From Lytechinus pictus (Eukaryota > Echinodermata > Echinoidea > Temnopleuroida > Toxopneustidae), in the NCBI RefSeq assembly GCF_037042905.1, contig NC_087247.1, positions 57,807,920 through 57,871,919 on the forward strand: a stretch of 64,000 nucleotides of DNA, given 5' to 3'. Every line of letters begins with the position of its first letter. Positions within the stretch are counted from its first letter, which is position 1. This document shows, in pieces, positions 11,401-21,845 of this stretch. The position numbers were made by a program, and so were the translations under genes. A model generated the notes under the pieces. It made no database searches and was not told the DNA's origin. It saw nothing but the letters and a program-made list of their open reading frames with translations.

Positions 11401-14400
11401 GTTGTAGAACATTCGGGGGCCCCTGAGCCTAACCCTTCCATCGTGTACCCCCAGTGCAATATCAGCAGGTGGGTCTCGATACCTCTGGATATTTAGCAAT
11501 TAGACCTAATTATAGAAAAACATAACGTTAAGGTTTTGACCCCTTCCCCCCAAAAAAAGGAAAAACAATTATAAACTAAGTTATACACCCTCCTTTTCTC
11601 ATTTCGCTTTTTCTTTTCTCTTTTCCCTCCTTATTTTTTTTTTTGGGGGGGAGGGACCTTTTCGGGGGGCACCGCCCCTAGCTACGCGCCTACCAGATGA
11701 AGAGGCGAGCGAGCAAAACTTTTGTCACTTTTTTACAAATATCAATTTTGCGATAGATTTTGACATAACATTCAGGATGATTCTCGCATGCATTTTTTTT
11801 TCCTTTTGCTTTTTTATGGCCTTTTATTTCTTTTCCTTTTCTCTTTCTTTCTTTCTGTCTTTCTTTTCCTTCCTTCCTTCATTCCTTTTCTCTTATCCCA
11901 TTTTTTTTCGGTGAAATCCACTGGGGATCAAGGGCCAGCCTGCATGCCCCCGGCGGTTTACGCCTCTGCCGTGGATGTAAGCTATAGATACGCATGATCT
12001 TAATCTTCATTATGATTCAAACTATATAGAGTCGCATCCAAGATTTTCCAAATTAAGTAGGAGGGGGGTGGCCCGGGGTGAATTTTCTCAAGTAAAATTT
12101 GACAACTCCCAAAAAAGGTTCTTCCTAAAAAAAAAAACGGTCATTATGGTCTCGCGTAAAGTTTGACAAGTTAACAAAAAAATGGTCACTCAAAATGAAA
12201 GTTATTTTGTCTGCGTAATATTCGGCAAGCCCCCCCCCCCCCCCACAAAAACAAAAAAATAAGAAAAGGGAAAGTCATTTTGTCCACGTGATATTTGGCA
12301 ACCTCCCCCCCCCAAAAAAAAAAAAGGTTTTAACTATAGCAATGATCAGAGGTAATTTTGTCTCGCGTAAAATTTGACAAATGAAAAAAAAGATTGTCAC
12401 TAAAAAAATGAAGGTAATTTTGTCCCACGTAAAATTTGGCAAGCCCCCCCCCCAAAAAAAAAAAAATGGAAAATGGTTTTTAACTAATAACGATCAAAGG
12501 TCATTTTGTCTCGTAAACTTTGACAAATAAAAAAAAAAGGTCTCCACTAAAAAATGAATTTCATTTTGTCCCGCATAAAATTTGGCAAGCCCCCCCCCCC
12601 CCCCCCCAAAAAAAAAGTTCTAACTATAATAAGGATTGAAGGTCATTTTGTCTCGCATAAAATTTGGCAAATAAAAAAAAGGTTGTCACTGAAAAATAAT
12701 AATAATAATAACAAATAGATGTATATTTACCCAGGGTAACCACTTCAGTTCTGAAAACTGTTCTCCCAGCGGGCCCTGCTTTTATTACCCGGGCTTTAGC
12801 TGATAAGGGTGTCAAAAACACAAAAATAATGAAAAAAGGGTATCTATTTCGCTAAGAAAATTACGTGTTTAGGGTCGAATTTGCGGGGATGATAAAACAA
12901 AATTAAAATGTTTTATAAAGGATGTCCTTTTTGCCCCAACACTTCGTGTTTACAGAGTCCGATTTGCGCGAGGTGTAGAAGGTGGGGTCGTACTAAACCA
13001 AATAAGGTAAAGCCGACGACCGAAGGACCCGAAGGAACCCGAAGGAACAATAAAACATTCCTGTACTTGTTTAGGGGTTCATTTCAGGGAATATTTGCCA
13101 AGAGGATCGTTTTGTTTCCAATACTTGTTAAGGGTAGGGTTTCACACGCCAATACTTGTTAAGGGGTGCATTTTCAGAATATGGAAATTACGTGTTTAGG
13201 GTGCTTTTCAAGACCCCATGGTCGCGCATGGTATCAACTCGTGAATGGAAGTGCCCCCCCCCCCCCCCCCCAGGCTATAGGCGCCGCTTTTCCGACAGCG
13301 GCGGCGGCGGCGTCAACACCAAATCTTAACATAAGGTTAAGTTTTTGAAATGACAGCATAACTTAGAAAGTATATGGTCCTAGTTCATGAAACTTGGCCA
13401 TAAGGTTAATCAAGTATTACTGAACATCCTGCCTGAGTTTCATGTCACATGACCAAGGTCAAAGGTTATTTAGGGTCAATGAACTTAGACCATGTTGGGG
13501 GAATCAACATCAAAATTTTAACCTAAGGTTAAGTTTTTGAAATGTCATAATAACTAAGAAAATATATGGACCTAGTTCATGAAACTTAGACATAAGATTA
13601 ATCAAGTATTACTGAACATCCTGCATAAGTTTCATGTCACATGACCAAGGTCAAAGGTCATTTAGGGTAAATGAACTTTGGCCAAATTGGGGGTATCTGT
13701 TGAATTACCATCATTACTTTGAAAGTTTATCGATCTGATTCATGAAACTTGGACATAATAGTAATCAGGTATCACTGAACATCCTGTGCGAATTTCAGGT
13801 CACATGACCTACGTCAAAGGTCAATTAACTTTGGCCAGAATGGGGGTATTTGTTGAATTACCATCATAACTTTGAAAGTTTATGGATCTGACTCATGAAA
13901 CTTAGACATAAGAGTAATCAAGTATCACTGAACATCCCGTGCGAGTTTCAGGTCACATGATCAAGGTCAAAGGTCATGTAGGGTCAATGAACTTTTGCCA
14001 TGTTGTTTTTTGTTGAATTACCATCATATCTCTGTAAGTGTATTGGTCTAGATCATAAAACGTGGACATAAGAGTAACCAAGTATCACTGAACATCTCAT
14101 GCGAGTTTCAGGTCACATGACCTACGTCAAAGGTCAATTAACTTTGGCCATAATGGGGGTATTTGTTGAATTACCATCATAACTTTGAAAGTTTATGGAT
14201 CTGACTCATGAAACTTAAACATAAGAGTAATCAAGTATCACTGAACATCCTGTGCAAGTTTCAGGTCACATGATCAAGGTCAAAGGTCATGTAGGGTCAA
14301 TGAACTTTTGCCATGTTGTTTTTTTTTGTTGAATTACCATCATATCTCTGTAAGTGTATTGGTCTAGATCATAAAACGTGGACATAAGAGTAACCAAGTA

Positions 14401-17400
14401 TCACTGAACATCTCATGCGAGTTTCAGGTCACATGACCAAAGTCAAAGGTCATTTAAGGTCATCGAACCTTGGCCATTTTAGAGGTAATTATTAGATTGC
14501 TGTCATAACTTTCAAAGTTTATAGATATAGTGTATAGTGACAAGTTTTAGGTCACACTATCAAGGTCAAATGTCAATGAACGTAGTATTGCATCATATGA
14601 ATGGATTTTTGGGGAATGATTATTAAAAGGTTGTTTTTCAAAGTCAGCACTGCTGCTATATTGAATCGCGTGATGCAGGTGAGACCGCCAGAGGCATTCC
14701 ACTTGTTTGAGGTTCCAGTCTGTGCCTCGATGTCAGGATTTGTGTGTCATATTGATATTTATGTCAAATGCTTTTTGTTTTTTAATTAATACAAGACCTG
14801 AACTTTCTGGGACAATTTTTTTTCCGACTCTGGCAGCCATTTTTATTTCAAAATGGCCGCCAAAGTATGGATACAAATTAGTGTTAAAAATGGTATATTG
14901 ATATATATTTTGTTTTGACAGATTGTTAAAGAACAGGTTTGATCATGATGTTTCCCCCTGTGATTTAGCTTGCTATTATAACACTTTATAAAATCCCATA
15001 GAAAGAAACACCAGTAAAAAAAAAAAAATTAATTTATCTGATAAAAAAATATTGATGAAGTATGTGGTATGGTATGTAACGTCAGTTACCAAAAACATGA
15101 ACTTTTTTTTCTCATTTCCCAGAAAAGAGGATATGTTATATGAAACTTGGTAGATTTCCTCCTTTAACACCCCTCCCTTCTACACCAAAATTAAAGTTAA
15201 TTAATTAACAATCAAGCCATAGGGTACCATTAAATATGTGTAACGTCAGTTATCAAGTGGAAAATATAATGTCAGTTACCGAGATGTAATGTCAGTTAAA
15301 ACGTTGGTTACCAATAGTGAAATGCAAATGTGGTCAATTTTATGGTGAAGAAATATTTCATACTTGTTATTTAAAGGGGAATCCAACCCAAATAAAAACT
15401 TGTTTTTATAAGGAAAAGAAAAATCAAACAAGTTGATAGGTGAAAGTTTGAAGAATATTGGACAAACAATAAAAAAGTTATGAATTTTTAAAAGTTGTTT
15501 ATATTGGTAATCACTATACCCATGGAGACTTCAAATTGGCCACATATGGGATGTCATAGTGATTTTAGGCAAGGACTACTCTTCCATGTACTCCAATACA
15601 TAATATGGCTAAAATGTCATTTTTCCCAAAAGTTTTATTTCAAATTATATTTTTGTTTCGTGAGGACATAAAACAAAATACTACCTGGGTTATATTTAGA
15701 TTACTGCCCCAGGGGAATGGGTACTTAGGAGAAAACCACAAATCCCTGATAATAAAGTACATGGTCTATGGGAAAGTTGTCCTTGCCCCTTGTCATAATT
15801 TACTTACCCAGTTGCCAATTTGAAATCTACATAGTATTAGTGATCTCAATTTTAAAGCAGCTATAACTTTCTTATTGCTTGTCCGATTTCTTTCAAACTT
15901 TCACTATTCTGTTTGGTTTATTTTTCTCCTTCCCAACCCAACATTTTGTGGCCAAGACTGGATTCCCCTTTAAGTCTTTCACTTAGTTAAATCACACCAG
16001 AAGGAGCTTGCTATTGACTTTTAAAAGGTAGGCCTATAGTCCACAAGGAATACCATATAAAATTATGAAGAAAGTTGCATTCCCATCGTGCAAAAAAAAA
16101 AATTACTGTGAAATTGCATATGCACATGGACAATACCAAGTACCTAATTGTTTGTATCAGACAAAAAGTTTTTTTTTCGGTTTTCGGGGGGGGGGGGGTA
16201 CTTTTCCCAACCTATTGCCTAAATCTGCAACATTTGATGAGCTTAACAATAACATTTTAATGAATGGGAGTTTCCAGGGCCCCTAGTTTAGTTTCTAGGA
16301 TTATTTTGAGCATTGCCACGCTAAAAGTAAATTCCTGGTTTTTAAACCTGTTAGTAGTGTAGATGTGTGATACAATTTTTGTTTTTGGTTTACAAGTATA
16401 GATGAAAAGTGAAATTTGACAGTTCTGATCAATGTTACATTGATCTACTAAAACTGTGTATTTTTTCTAATTCTCAAATAGTTCAGTTTCAGTTTAGAAG
16501 CTGGAGTTTATTTTTTGTTGACAGCTTTAAAAAAAATTAGCAAAGAGAATGATTAAACAAATTATGAAGAAAATTGAAATCCGGCAGATATGAACAAGCA
16601 TTGCTTGTACTGACCAGAATATAAATCAATAAAACTGCATGGCTGCATGAGATTCTGGGAGGGGTAGCCTAGGGGAGGTGACCCTTATTCATTTTTGCCT
16701 TTTTTTTTAGGGGCGGGGGAGGTTGAAGAAGGCAAAGGTTTAAAAAGTCAATATAAAATTGATGAATATATGTAAATGGGTGTATAGTCAGAAAAATCCA
16801 TGTGTACAGTCAATGCAATATTAAATTACTATATAGGAATACATGTAGCTGCTATGACCCCCCCCCCCCCTCCCCCCGATTAAGTAAAACATACATTTCC
16901 TTTTCTTTTGGTAATTTAAAATGTAAAGTATTATGAAACTTTTATGATTTTAAAAAGCCTTACATATAAGTACCAAGAAAATTATGCCTTTGGAAATTAT
17001 ATAGCACTGGTAAATGTTAATGTGTAATGTCAGTTACCGACAAGTAATAATAAAATGTTCAAGTCAAAGAAAAGGAATCAAGAAAAAGAAGAAAAAATTT
17101 CACTGAAATGTTCTTAGTAACTCAGGTATACTTCCACATCAAGCTCACTTTCATATGAAGCCCTGCACAGAAGATACAATGCAATGATTCCACACATTTG
17201 ACTTCCATGTGTTATCTCTATGGGAAATTAAGTGTAACGTAAGTTACCAGCATGGTCGTGGAAAAATTTTCATAGCCCCCAAAAGACAAAAACAAATTAT
17301 TTAATATTTTGACACATCTTAACCTAGTAACAGAGGTATATTTATATTCAAATTATTACTCTATCTACTCAGGGACGTGAGATATTTCAATTTTACTGAA

Positions 17401-20400
17401 CACCCTGAAATTGCATGTCCTTTTTGCGTAACGTCAGTAACCGACACATTTTTTTCTTGCTGATGCGTAAAAAAATGTGGTTACATAGAAAAACTTAGTA
17501 TCAGAGTATAAAGCAAGGTTCACTTTATTAACTAGTAACGAAGGTATATTTACATTCAAATTATTACTCCAGCTACTCAGGGACATGAGATATGCGCGAG
17601 GGTCCGAGCTCAGACCCTCACGCATTCGCATGCGATGGTTTGAAATCGGCAGCAAATTATTTAAACGTGTGAGGAACTCGATGTTGGCTCTAAATCACCA
17701 ATTTGAGGCTAATCGGAGGATGGATATGGAGTGAAATTAAGATGAAAAGTAAGAAAGTAAGTTTCGGTGTAGGATCTTTACAACAAATATGCATTTTTTC
17801 CCCTCTTTGGCACTCGGAGTATCAGAGCGAGTTTTGGACCTTGAGGTTCGGGTAGGTGGAGCGTAGTGTAGCGGTAGTGAAGTGGAGTGGAGCCTGCACG
17901 AATCACTTGAGGTAGATTATAGTAAGACAAAATAACATTTATAACATAAGAAAATAATGAGACATCAATTTGTTTATGCTACTGGGGCTTCTGGCTCAGC
18001 AATGTCTCCTCATCATAACTCATGTTCCGTTTTGTTTTAATCCCTCAACATTCATCGTGATAGTGATAGTATCACATAAGCCTAGTATCACATATGCAAA
18101 TGTACATTGGTCATTATTAAAACCAGAGGAGTTAAGAGGTAATTCAGTTGAGGTACCTGTCTGTAATAGAACCATGCAACTGTATTCATAATCATGGTAT
18201 TTGCCTGTGGATTTTCATCTCACCGGAAACATTTATCAATTGACGTCATTTAAACATGTTTACGATCTTGGTCCTATTAAGTACTTCCCCATAAACCCTG
18301 ATTCTGGTCAAACAATGTTTAGAAACGCACCTTTTTGAAAGTTTACGATCAGCGTTCTGAAACGTCGTTTAAATGAAAGTAAGAATGGATGCAACCGTGT
18401 TTTGGACTAGTAATCACGTAATGAAAATGCTGATTCTGGCCTGAAAAGTGGAAGCATAAACACGCCCTTTGTCACCTCTCTTCTCGTGTGTGTCAGTGTA
18501 TGTGTGCACTCGTTGTGTACACTACAAAGCCGATGGGAGGGGAAAGAAGTCACCAGTGCCACTCATTCAATGAACAAGGTTATGATAAACCTTATGTGTG
18601 GCAAAATAAGGTTGGCAATGTTTGGCTTATTTTCTCTTTTTCTTTTGGACAAATGCTTGATTTTTAAGCACTGTACAGCTGATCATCATATTGCTTGGCT
18701 CTTAAGTAAATTTGATTCTTTTAATTATTTTTTCTAGATTAAAAATAGAGATTGAAAAATTACAATTTTCTTGCCATGTCACTTTCCACCAATAGAGGGT
18801 GTACACAAAAATATTCCCAAAATTCAAGTTTTTGAGCACTTTGGTGAATACAAAAAAATATTCCCTAATTACTAATGAAAAATAAATTGCAACTGTATGG
18901 AATATAGTATTTTTGGTCACAAAAGTGATATTTTAATGATTGTTTAAAGTGTGTGATGTGTACTGCATTGCCATGCCGTAGTTCTACCTGTCGATTCCCC
19001 ACAGGCAAGATGGTTGCAGTGAGCAAGTGACCAGCGCTGATGAAATAAACTGCAGTGAATGGACATGGACTGGTGACCTAAGCCAGGATAATGCCAGTTT
19101 GGTCTATTTTCTCTTGTTCTTGGGGACAAATGCTTTATTTTTTACACTGTTAGTTTCCAATACCAGTACAACCATATATAACTTGGCTCTGAAGTGAATA
19201 AGATTTTTTTATTATATTTTTATAAATTAGAAAAAGAGATTGTTGAATGACAATGTTCTTGCAACTTTACTTTCCACCAGTACATTATAGGGCCTACACA
19301 CAAAAAAATACAATTTTTGAGCGTTTTTGTGATTTAAAAAAATATAATCCCCAGGCCAAGTTACTGACGAAAAATGAATCACAACCAGTCTATATGGAAA
19401 TCAGTATTTTTGGTTTACAAAACTGATATTCTAAAGAATTCTAAAATGTGTGTTGTGTACTGCATAGATCTTCATGTAGATTCCCCAAAGGCAGGGTGAG
19501 TGAGAGACGAAATAAGACCCCCCCCCCCCCCTTAAAAAAGGTTTCAATGTGTTCAAGGAGTTGTATCTCCAATCCTCCGGCATACTGCCCACTCTAATCT
19601 ACTAGATGTCTATGGAGGAATGAAACGGGATGCCAAATTCCTTATCTAAAATGCTGTTTAATTAAAATAGTAATAATATTGTTAGAATGAATAAAGAATT
19701 ATTTTCTGCTAGTCTGCTACTCCCTTAAAATATATTCATAGCAGAGCAGAGGGGACTGATCACTGGCACAAAGCCTCAGTCAAAGGCCTTACAAAATATC
19801 TTGTGGAAGAATAATTACAGTATTCTTCACATTTATATTTTTCAATAAAGAAGAAGTTGTCATGATTTTCTAAAATGAAATTTAAATGTAATTTTAATTT
19901 AAATCAATAAGTAAATGATATCTTTGGAAAACAATTCCCCTTAAAAACAAAGACAGCATGTACCTTTTTTTTACATATCTGCTATATCAGGAATACTGTA
20001 GCAATATTATAAATTAAAATTTAGCTGAAATTTCATTGAAAAATGAGTAGTCTAGCCACACTGCTCTGACTATGCATTGTTGTATTGATAGCACCGCAGT
20101 GCACCATCGCATGCAGTGCACCACCTTTCATGTTGGAGTGAGGCTGAGTAACCCGAGTTGTCTAATTTTCTCTTTTTCTCTCAGATCTTTTTTCATGGCA
20201 CCCCATCTTAATGTCAATCGCTGTAAGTAGCTATGCTTTGATTGATTTATGATTTTTATATTAATTTTATTAGTGAATGACAATAGATATAAATAACTCA
20301 TCAACTCATAAAATTGCATAGAATCATTAAAATTGAAACTTGAAATAAATAAATAATGAAAAACCCACATCATATTCATGTTTTACATCATATTGCCAAT

Positions 20401-21173
20401 ATGATATTGTATGATGATTGTAACATATATGATCAAACTTTTTTTCATTGTTAAAAGTATTCCTTAACTTTAATTAACATGGGTGTGGTTGGATGAATAA
20501 TATGCTTTGCTGAGTATTATAAAGTGTTTCTGTTTTATTAAATCTATACAATGAAAAAATAATTTGTTAATCCTTTAGAGTTTGGTGAAATTACCTTTTC
20601 CTTCTTAAATTAAAAGTTGTGCTTTTGTACATTTTTATATATTTTTTTTTTCAGTTTGCCTTCTTGATGTCAGAGTCCATCATGTTTTTTTCATCAGAGA
20701 GTACTCTTATCCCTAAGATCAATCGTAAAAGTAAGGTCAGCTATCATTGGATCACCATGACAACAGCCATAGCCTGTGCCCTGATCGGATTCGCTATCAT
20801 CTTCATAAACAAAGTCCTTCATGACAAGCCTCATTTCAAATCATGGCATGGTACCATGGGATTGATTGTCATAATTTACATGTGCATACAAGCTTTTGGC
20901 GGAGCGTTCCACCTTTTCCCCAAGTTTACCAGCAAGTTTGTGAAGCTGGCGGACTTGAAACTGTATCATGCTACATCTGGTCTCTGCCTGTTTATTCTTG
21001 TAATAACAACGCTTGTACTGGCACTTTACTCCAACTGGATGCAGCAGAAGGCAGGAGAAACAGGATGGTACTTCCTACTCGGATGTCTGATGTGGTTGAC
21101 TACAGTTATTACAAACCAGGTGACGACAGAATACCTTCCTAGGGCATTAAAGAAGCCTTCCTCTCAATATTGA
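5910..21173 (+). CDS. CYB561D2-like: Cytochrome b561 domain-containing protein (CYB561D1/D2 type), 3 exons
   Basis: Coding exons 5910-6072, 20185-20222 and 20655-21173 join in phase (1, then 0) to give 239 aa; vertebrate CYB561D2 is about 222 aa. Family members are six-helix transmembrane electron carriers with two haems b, thought to pass electrons from cytosolic ascorbate to an acceptor across an internal membrane. The four haem-ligand histidines are all present: H60 (FSWHP), H98 (YHW), H132 (SWHG) and H172 (LYHATSG). Their spacing of 38, 34 and 40 residues agrees with the family. Helices lie at about 30-51, 58-79, 98-118, 131-153, 173-193 and 204-222. There is no signal peptide and no DOMON domain. 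The FSWHP block is encoded mostly by the 38-nt exon. I did not separate D1 from D2; a tree would be needed. I am very sure of the family. Confidence 0.93.
6531..6712 (-). pseudogene. First-exon-like segment, copy 1 (decayed)
   Basis: On the minus strand, a segment related to 10852-11025 reads ATGGCGACAAAATTTGCC from 6603 and ends at a good donor (CCG|GTGAGT at 6531/6530). Its start reads MATKFAANIYEEL and is then cut by TGA. The upstream 100 bp also resembles copy 2 (shared GGCCTGTRTTCAAGGCG and CGTTAGGC near 6680-6710). It has a first-exon layout with 5'UTR, ATG and donor, but it is broken. I do not recognise the protein family, and no downstream exon was found. Confidence 0.35.
6790..7125. 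repeat. Dispersed GGGACATGTCCCCC / TTTTGCTTGTCAAATTT repeat
   Basis: Contains GGGGACATGTCCCCC and CCCCCTACTATTTTGG, then T-runs followed by GCTTGTTTGCTTATCAAA and CTTGTCAAATTTTCC. The same ingredients recur at 32846-33078, which has recognisable ends. Probably a decayed member of the same family. Confidence 0.45.
7833..8310. mobile_element. TTAAAGGGGAAGTTCACC-type MITE, decayed copy
   Basis: The left end TAAAGGGGAATTTCACCTTG matches the elements at 51281 and 21522. It shares the internal GTGACGTCATAAACGAGCAG block, TGAAGGT near 7905, and a right half of TTTTTTCTGCTATTTTCA that mirrors the left. The right terminus is degraded. Confidence 0.65.
8365..8585. repeat. (ATC/GAT)n microsatellite and adjacent pyrimidine tract
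   Basis: Imperfect TCATCATCACC repeats from about 8370 to 8515, then T/C-rich sequence to 8585. The Met-rich or Asp-rich frames on the minus strand come from this repeat. A related TCATCATC tract lies at 22326-22440. Confidence 0.9.
9478..9620. repeat. Poly-T, poly-G and poly-C runs
   Basis: T-run of about 27, G-run of about 12, then a C-run of over 20 at about 9594-9618. It reads like the homopolymer-rich dispersed repeats elsewhere in the window. No gene. Confidence 0.7.
9830..9915 (+). other. Possible non-coding or start-codon first exon
   Basis: A less AT-rich stretch with a CACGTG E-box at about 9834 leads to GTCGTCAAAAT|GTAAGT, a strong donor at 9916 that would split an ATG codon after AT. 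This layout is known for some housekeeping genes. No matching downstream exon could be identified, so it is only a candidate. Confidence 0.2.
10080..10260. repeat. Two imperfect hairpins
   Basis: ATGAGGTCCATACATG near 10085 pairs with TGTTTGGACCTCAT near 10105. CAGCCGTCTGT and GAGGAG near 10170-10187 pair with CTCCTC and ACAGACGGCT near 10220-10237. These could be transposon ends or structured RNA; there is no independent support for either. Confidence 0.45.
10535..10672. repeat. Two-copy tandem repeat, 68-bp unit
   Basis: Units at 10535-10602 and 10603-10670 are nearly identical (CAGAGACCAAAGC versus CAGAGACCGAAGC). Each holds GTGAGTGAAGCCAACGGAG and AGCTTTTGGTC. The near identity suggests a recent duplication. 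Confidence 0.85.
10852..11025 (-). other. First-exon-like segment, copy 2 (open, GC donor)
   Basis: On the minus strand, an ATG at 10925 opens MATRLVAKVEQVLDKKASIP, followed by QEKT, and stays open to AG|GCGAGTAC at 10852/10851, a possible GC-type donor. About 100 bp of upstream sequence, including a CACGTG E-box near 10962, is related to copy 1 at 6531-6712. The first 13 residues align (MATK/R, then F/L-A/V-A and a final L). Two related copies conserving the ATG, the reading frame start and the donor position suggest real first exons of a gene or retrotransposed family. I do not recognise the product. Confidence 0.4.
11570..11930. repeat. C/T-rich tract with homopolymer runs
   Basis: Mostly T and C with a T/G run near 11632-11652 and TTTCTTTCC-like stretches to about 11910. 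The short hydrophobic frame here is compositional. Confidence 0.7.
12060..12690. repeat. Tandem array with roughly 60- and 130-bp periodicity
   Basis: About ten recurrences of GTCATTTTGTCTCGCGTAAA- or TTTGGCAAGCC-like units, each followed by C-runs and A-runs, for example near 12140, 12210, 12280, 12355, 12415, 12500, 12560 and 12640. Higher-order units alternate 'TTTGACAA + A-run' with 'TTTGGCAAGCC + C-run'. A diverged satellite-like array, not coding. Confidence 0.75.
12690..12800 (-). mobile_element. SINE body fragment
   Basis: Contains AATAATAATAATAATAAC, CCAGGGTAACCACTTCAG, CAGCGGGCCCTGC and CCCGGGCTTTAGC. These blocks are shared with the SINE at 33140-33372 and partly with 31205-31705. 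No tRNA-like promoter remains here. Confidence 0.55.
12801..13262. repeat. Dispersed repeat with internal CCCTAAACACG-like units (copy 1)
   Basis: Closely similar to 46739-47072 and, in its last part, to 46520-46690. Shared blocks include TGATAAGGGTGTCAAAAACA, GGTCGTACTAAACCAAAT and GGGTTCATTTCAGGGAATA. Internally it repeats TACGTGTTTAGGG and ACTTGTTAAGGGG every 35-60 bp. It ends in a C-run next to the DR1-rich repeat. Non-coding. Confidence 0.75.
13271..14706 (+). repeat. DR1-rich internal-tandem repeat element, copy 1
   Basis: Left end GGCTATAGGCGCCGCTTTTC with a GCG-run, right end GATGCAGGTGAGACCGCCAG. Between them are about eight diverged units of about 160 bp: CATCATAACTTTGAAAGTTT, then CATGAAACTTGGACATAAG, TCAAGTATCACTGAACATCC, CAGGTCACATGACC and AAGGTCAAAGGTCA. 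The outermost left terminal block is missing here, replaced by a poly-C run. No reading frame; a non-autonomous element. Confidence 0.8.
15060..17600. repeat. Region with recurring GTAACGTCAGTTACC motif
   Basis: The palindromic motif GTAACGTCAGTTACC or a close form occurs near 15077, 15239, 15270, 15289, 17026, 17234 and 17428. A second shared block, TAGTAACNGAGGTATATTTA plus CAAATTATTACT, occurs near 17325 and 17533, with a weak copy at 17117. It appears to be an old tandem arrangement with units of about 200 bp, interrupted by the MITE at 15371. Homopolymer runs occur at 16190 and 16860. No exon seen. Confidence 0.5.
15371..15973. mobile_element. MITE with TTAAAGGGGAATCCA ends
   Basis: Terminal inverted repeats TTAAAGGGGAATCCAACCC and its partner TGGATTCCCCTTTAA at 15959-15973. 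Inner arms also pair: AAGTTTGAAGAATATTGGAC near 15447 with TTGTCCGATTTCTTTCAAAC near 15880. TTAA at both ends fits a TTAA target-site duplication. Non-coding inside. Confidence 0.8.
18624..19468. repeat. Diverged tandem duplication of about 350-370 bp
   Basis: 18624-18966 and 19098-19468 share, in order, TTCTCTTTTTCTTTTGGACAAATGCTT-like sequence, TTGGCTCTGAAGT, ACTTTCCACCA, TTTTTGAGC, AAAAATGAATCACAAC-like sequence, CAGTATTTTTGG and a TGTGTACTGCAT end. Divergence is substantial, so the duplication is old. It lies inside the b561 intron and does not look coding. Confidence 0.65.
20185..20222 (+). CDS. CYB561D2-like: b561 gene, coding exon 2, a 38-nt microexon
   Basis: Flanked by a pyrimidine-rich acceptor (TTTTTCTCTCAG, ending 20184) and the donor GTAAGTAG at 20223. 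With the phase-1 base from exon 1 it encodes N-LFSWHPILMSIA, the family block containing the first haem-ligand histidine. It is too short for ORF-based detection and was found from the expected protein block and splice phase. Confidence 0.9.
20655..21173 (+). CDS. CYB561D2-like: b561 gene, coding exon 3 (residues 68-239 and stop)
   Basis: The acceptor is a long T-run plus CAG ending at 20654, after which the frame reads FAFLMSES. It encodes helices 2 (end) to 6, with H98, H132 and H172, and ends at TGA 21171-21173. The apparent ATG at 20619 lies in intron sequence and is not the start. Confidence 0.92.
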   Translation, partial: FAFLMSESIMFFSSESTLIPKINRKSKVSYHWITMTTAIACALIGFAIIFINKVLHDKPHFKSWHGTMGLIVIIYMCIQAFGGAFHLFPKFTSKFVKLADLKLYHATSGLCLFILVITTLVLALYSNWMQQKAGETGWYFLLGCLMWLTTVITNQVTTEYLPRALKKPSSQY

Positions 21174-21521
21174 TATATTGATTTGCATTATATCGTTAAC
21201 TGAAAGACCCAGATCCAGCTAAAAGTGAAAGCTACATAGTACAACAATGTAAGTTTTATGCATATTCTAAGTATCACCCAGTTTTTCTATGTAAAAACCT
21301 ATAGAATCACAACGTTCTCAGTCTCACTACATGACATCAGTCTTCAGTCCGGTGGAAAGCAAAATATAATTTATTTTTTTAGCCTATTAATTGAATCTAT
21401 TCTTAATCAAAATAGTCAGCTGAGAAGCGATGAAAATGCATAAACTTTGTACTTACGTGTTTAGTAATAACTTTAGATAGTATATGCTTTTTCAGTTTCA
21501 TGTTTTGGTCTAGCCAGGGTC

Positions 21522-21845
21522 TTTAAAGGGGGAGTTCACCCTGAAGAAAAGTTTGTTGTAAATATAGCAGAAAAAATATTGGTTAAGTTTTGAGGAATAT
21601 CCGTTAAAGATTAAGAAAATTTGGATTTGTGACGAGCATATACGAGCAGCTGCCCCCTATGTTGTCATTATGTCCTTGTTTAGATTGTATTTTAGTCCTT
21701 ATTCACTTGTGAAATAATGTATCATTTGAGTAACAGCAAAGAAAATTTTAAAAATGCAAAGTTTTCCTATTTTATCATTTATGATTTATAATTTCAATTA
21801 AGATGTGATAGTTAATCTTTTTTTTTCATTTTGAAAGGATAGCCT
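21522..21845. mobile_element. TTAAAGGGGAAGTTCACCCT-type MITE, truncated
   Basis: Left half only: TTTAAAGGGGGAGTTCACCC, then TAGCAGAAAAAATATTGG and GAGCAGCTGCCCC, as in the full copy at 51281-51789. No right terminal repeat is found before 22215. It lies within the predicted 3'UTR. Confidence 0.7.

Larger units (their letters stand above)
6073..20184 (+). other. First intron of the b561 gene (14.1 kb)
   Basis: Runs from GTGAGT at 6073 to CAG at 20184. It is filled by the repeats listed separately. Stretches at about 6093-6480, 7130-7830, 8590-9470, 11030-11570, 14710-15060, 17610-18620 and 19470-20180 show no gene or clear repeat to me. Confidence 0.8.

Noticed and set aside
12801-13262. Telomere-like CCCTAA repeats
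   Set aside because: CCCTAAA words are embedded in longer varied units and never form a (CCCTAA)n run.
13271-14706. CRISPR-like spaced repeats
   Set aside because: The units are diverged, about 160 bp long, contiguous and in a eukaryotic genome; there are no short identical repeats with unique spacers.
20619-20654. ATG at 20619 as the start of the b561 protein
   Set aside because: The sequence is a T-rich acceptor tract; family similarity starts right after the CAG at 20654.
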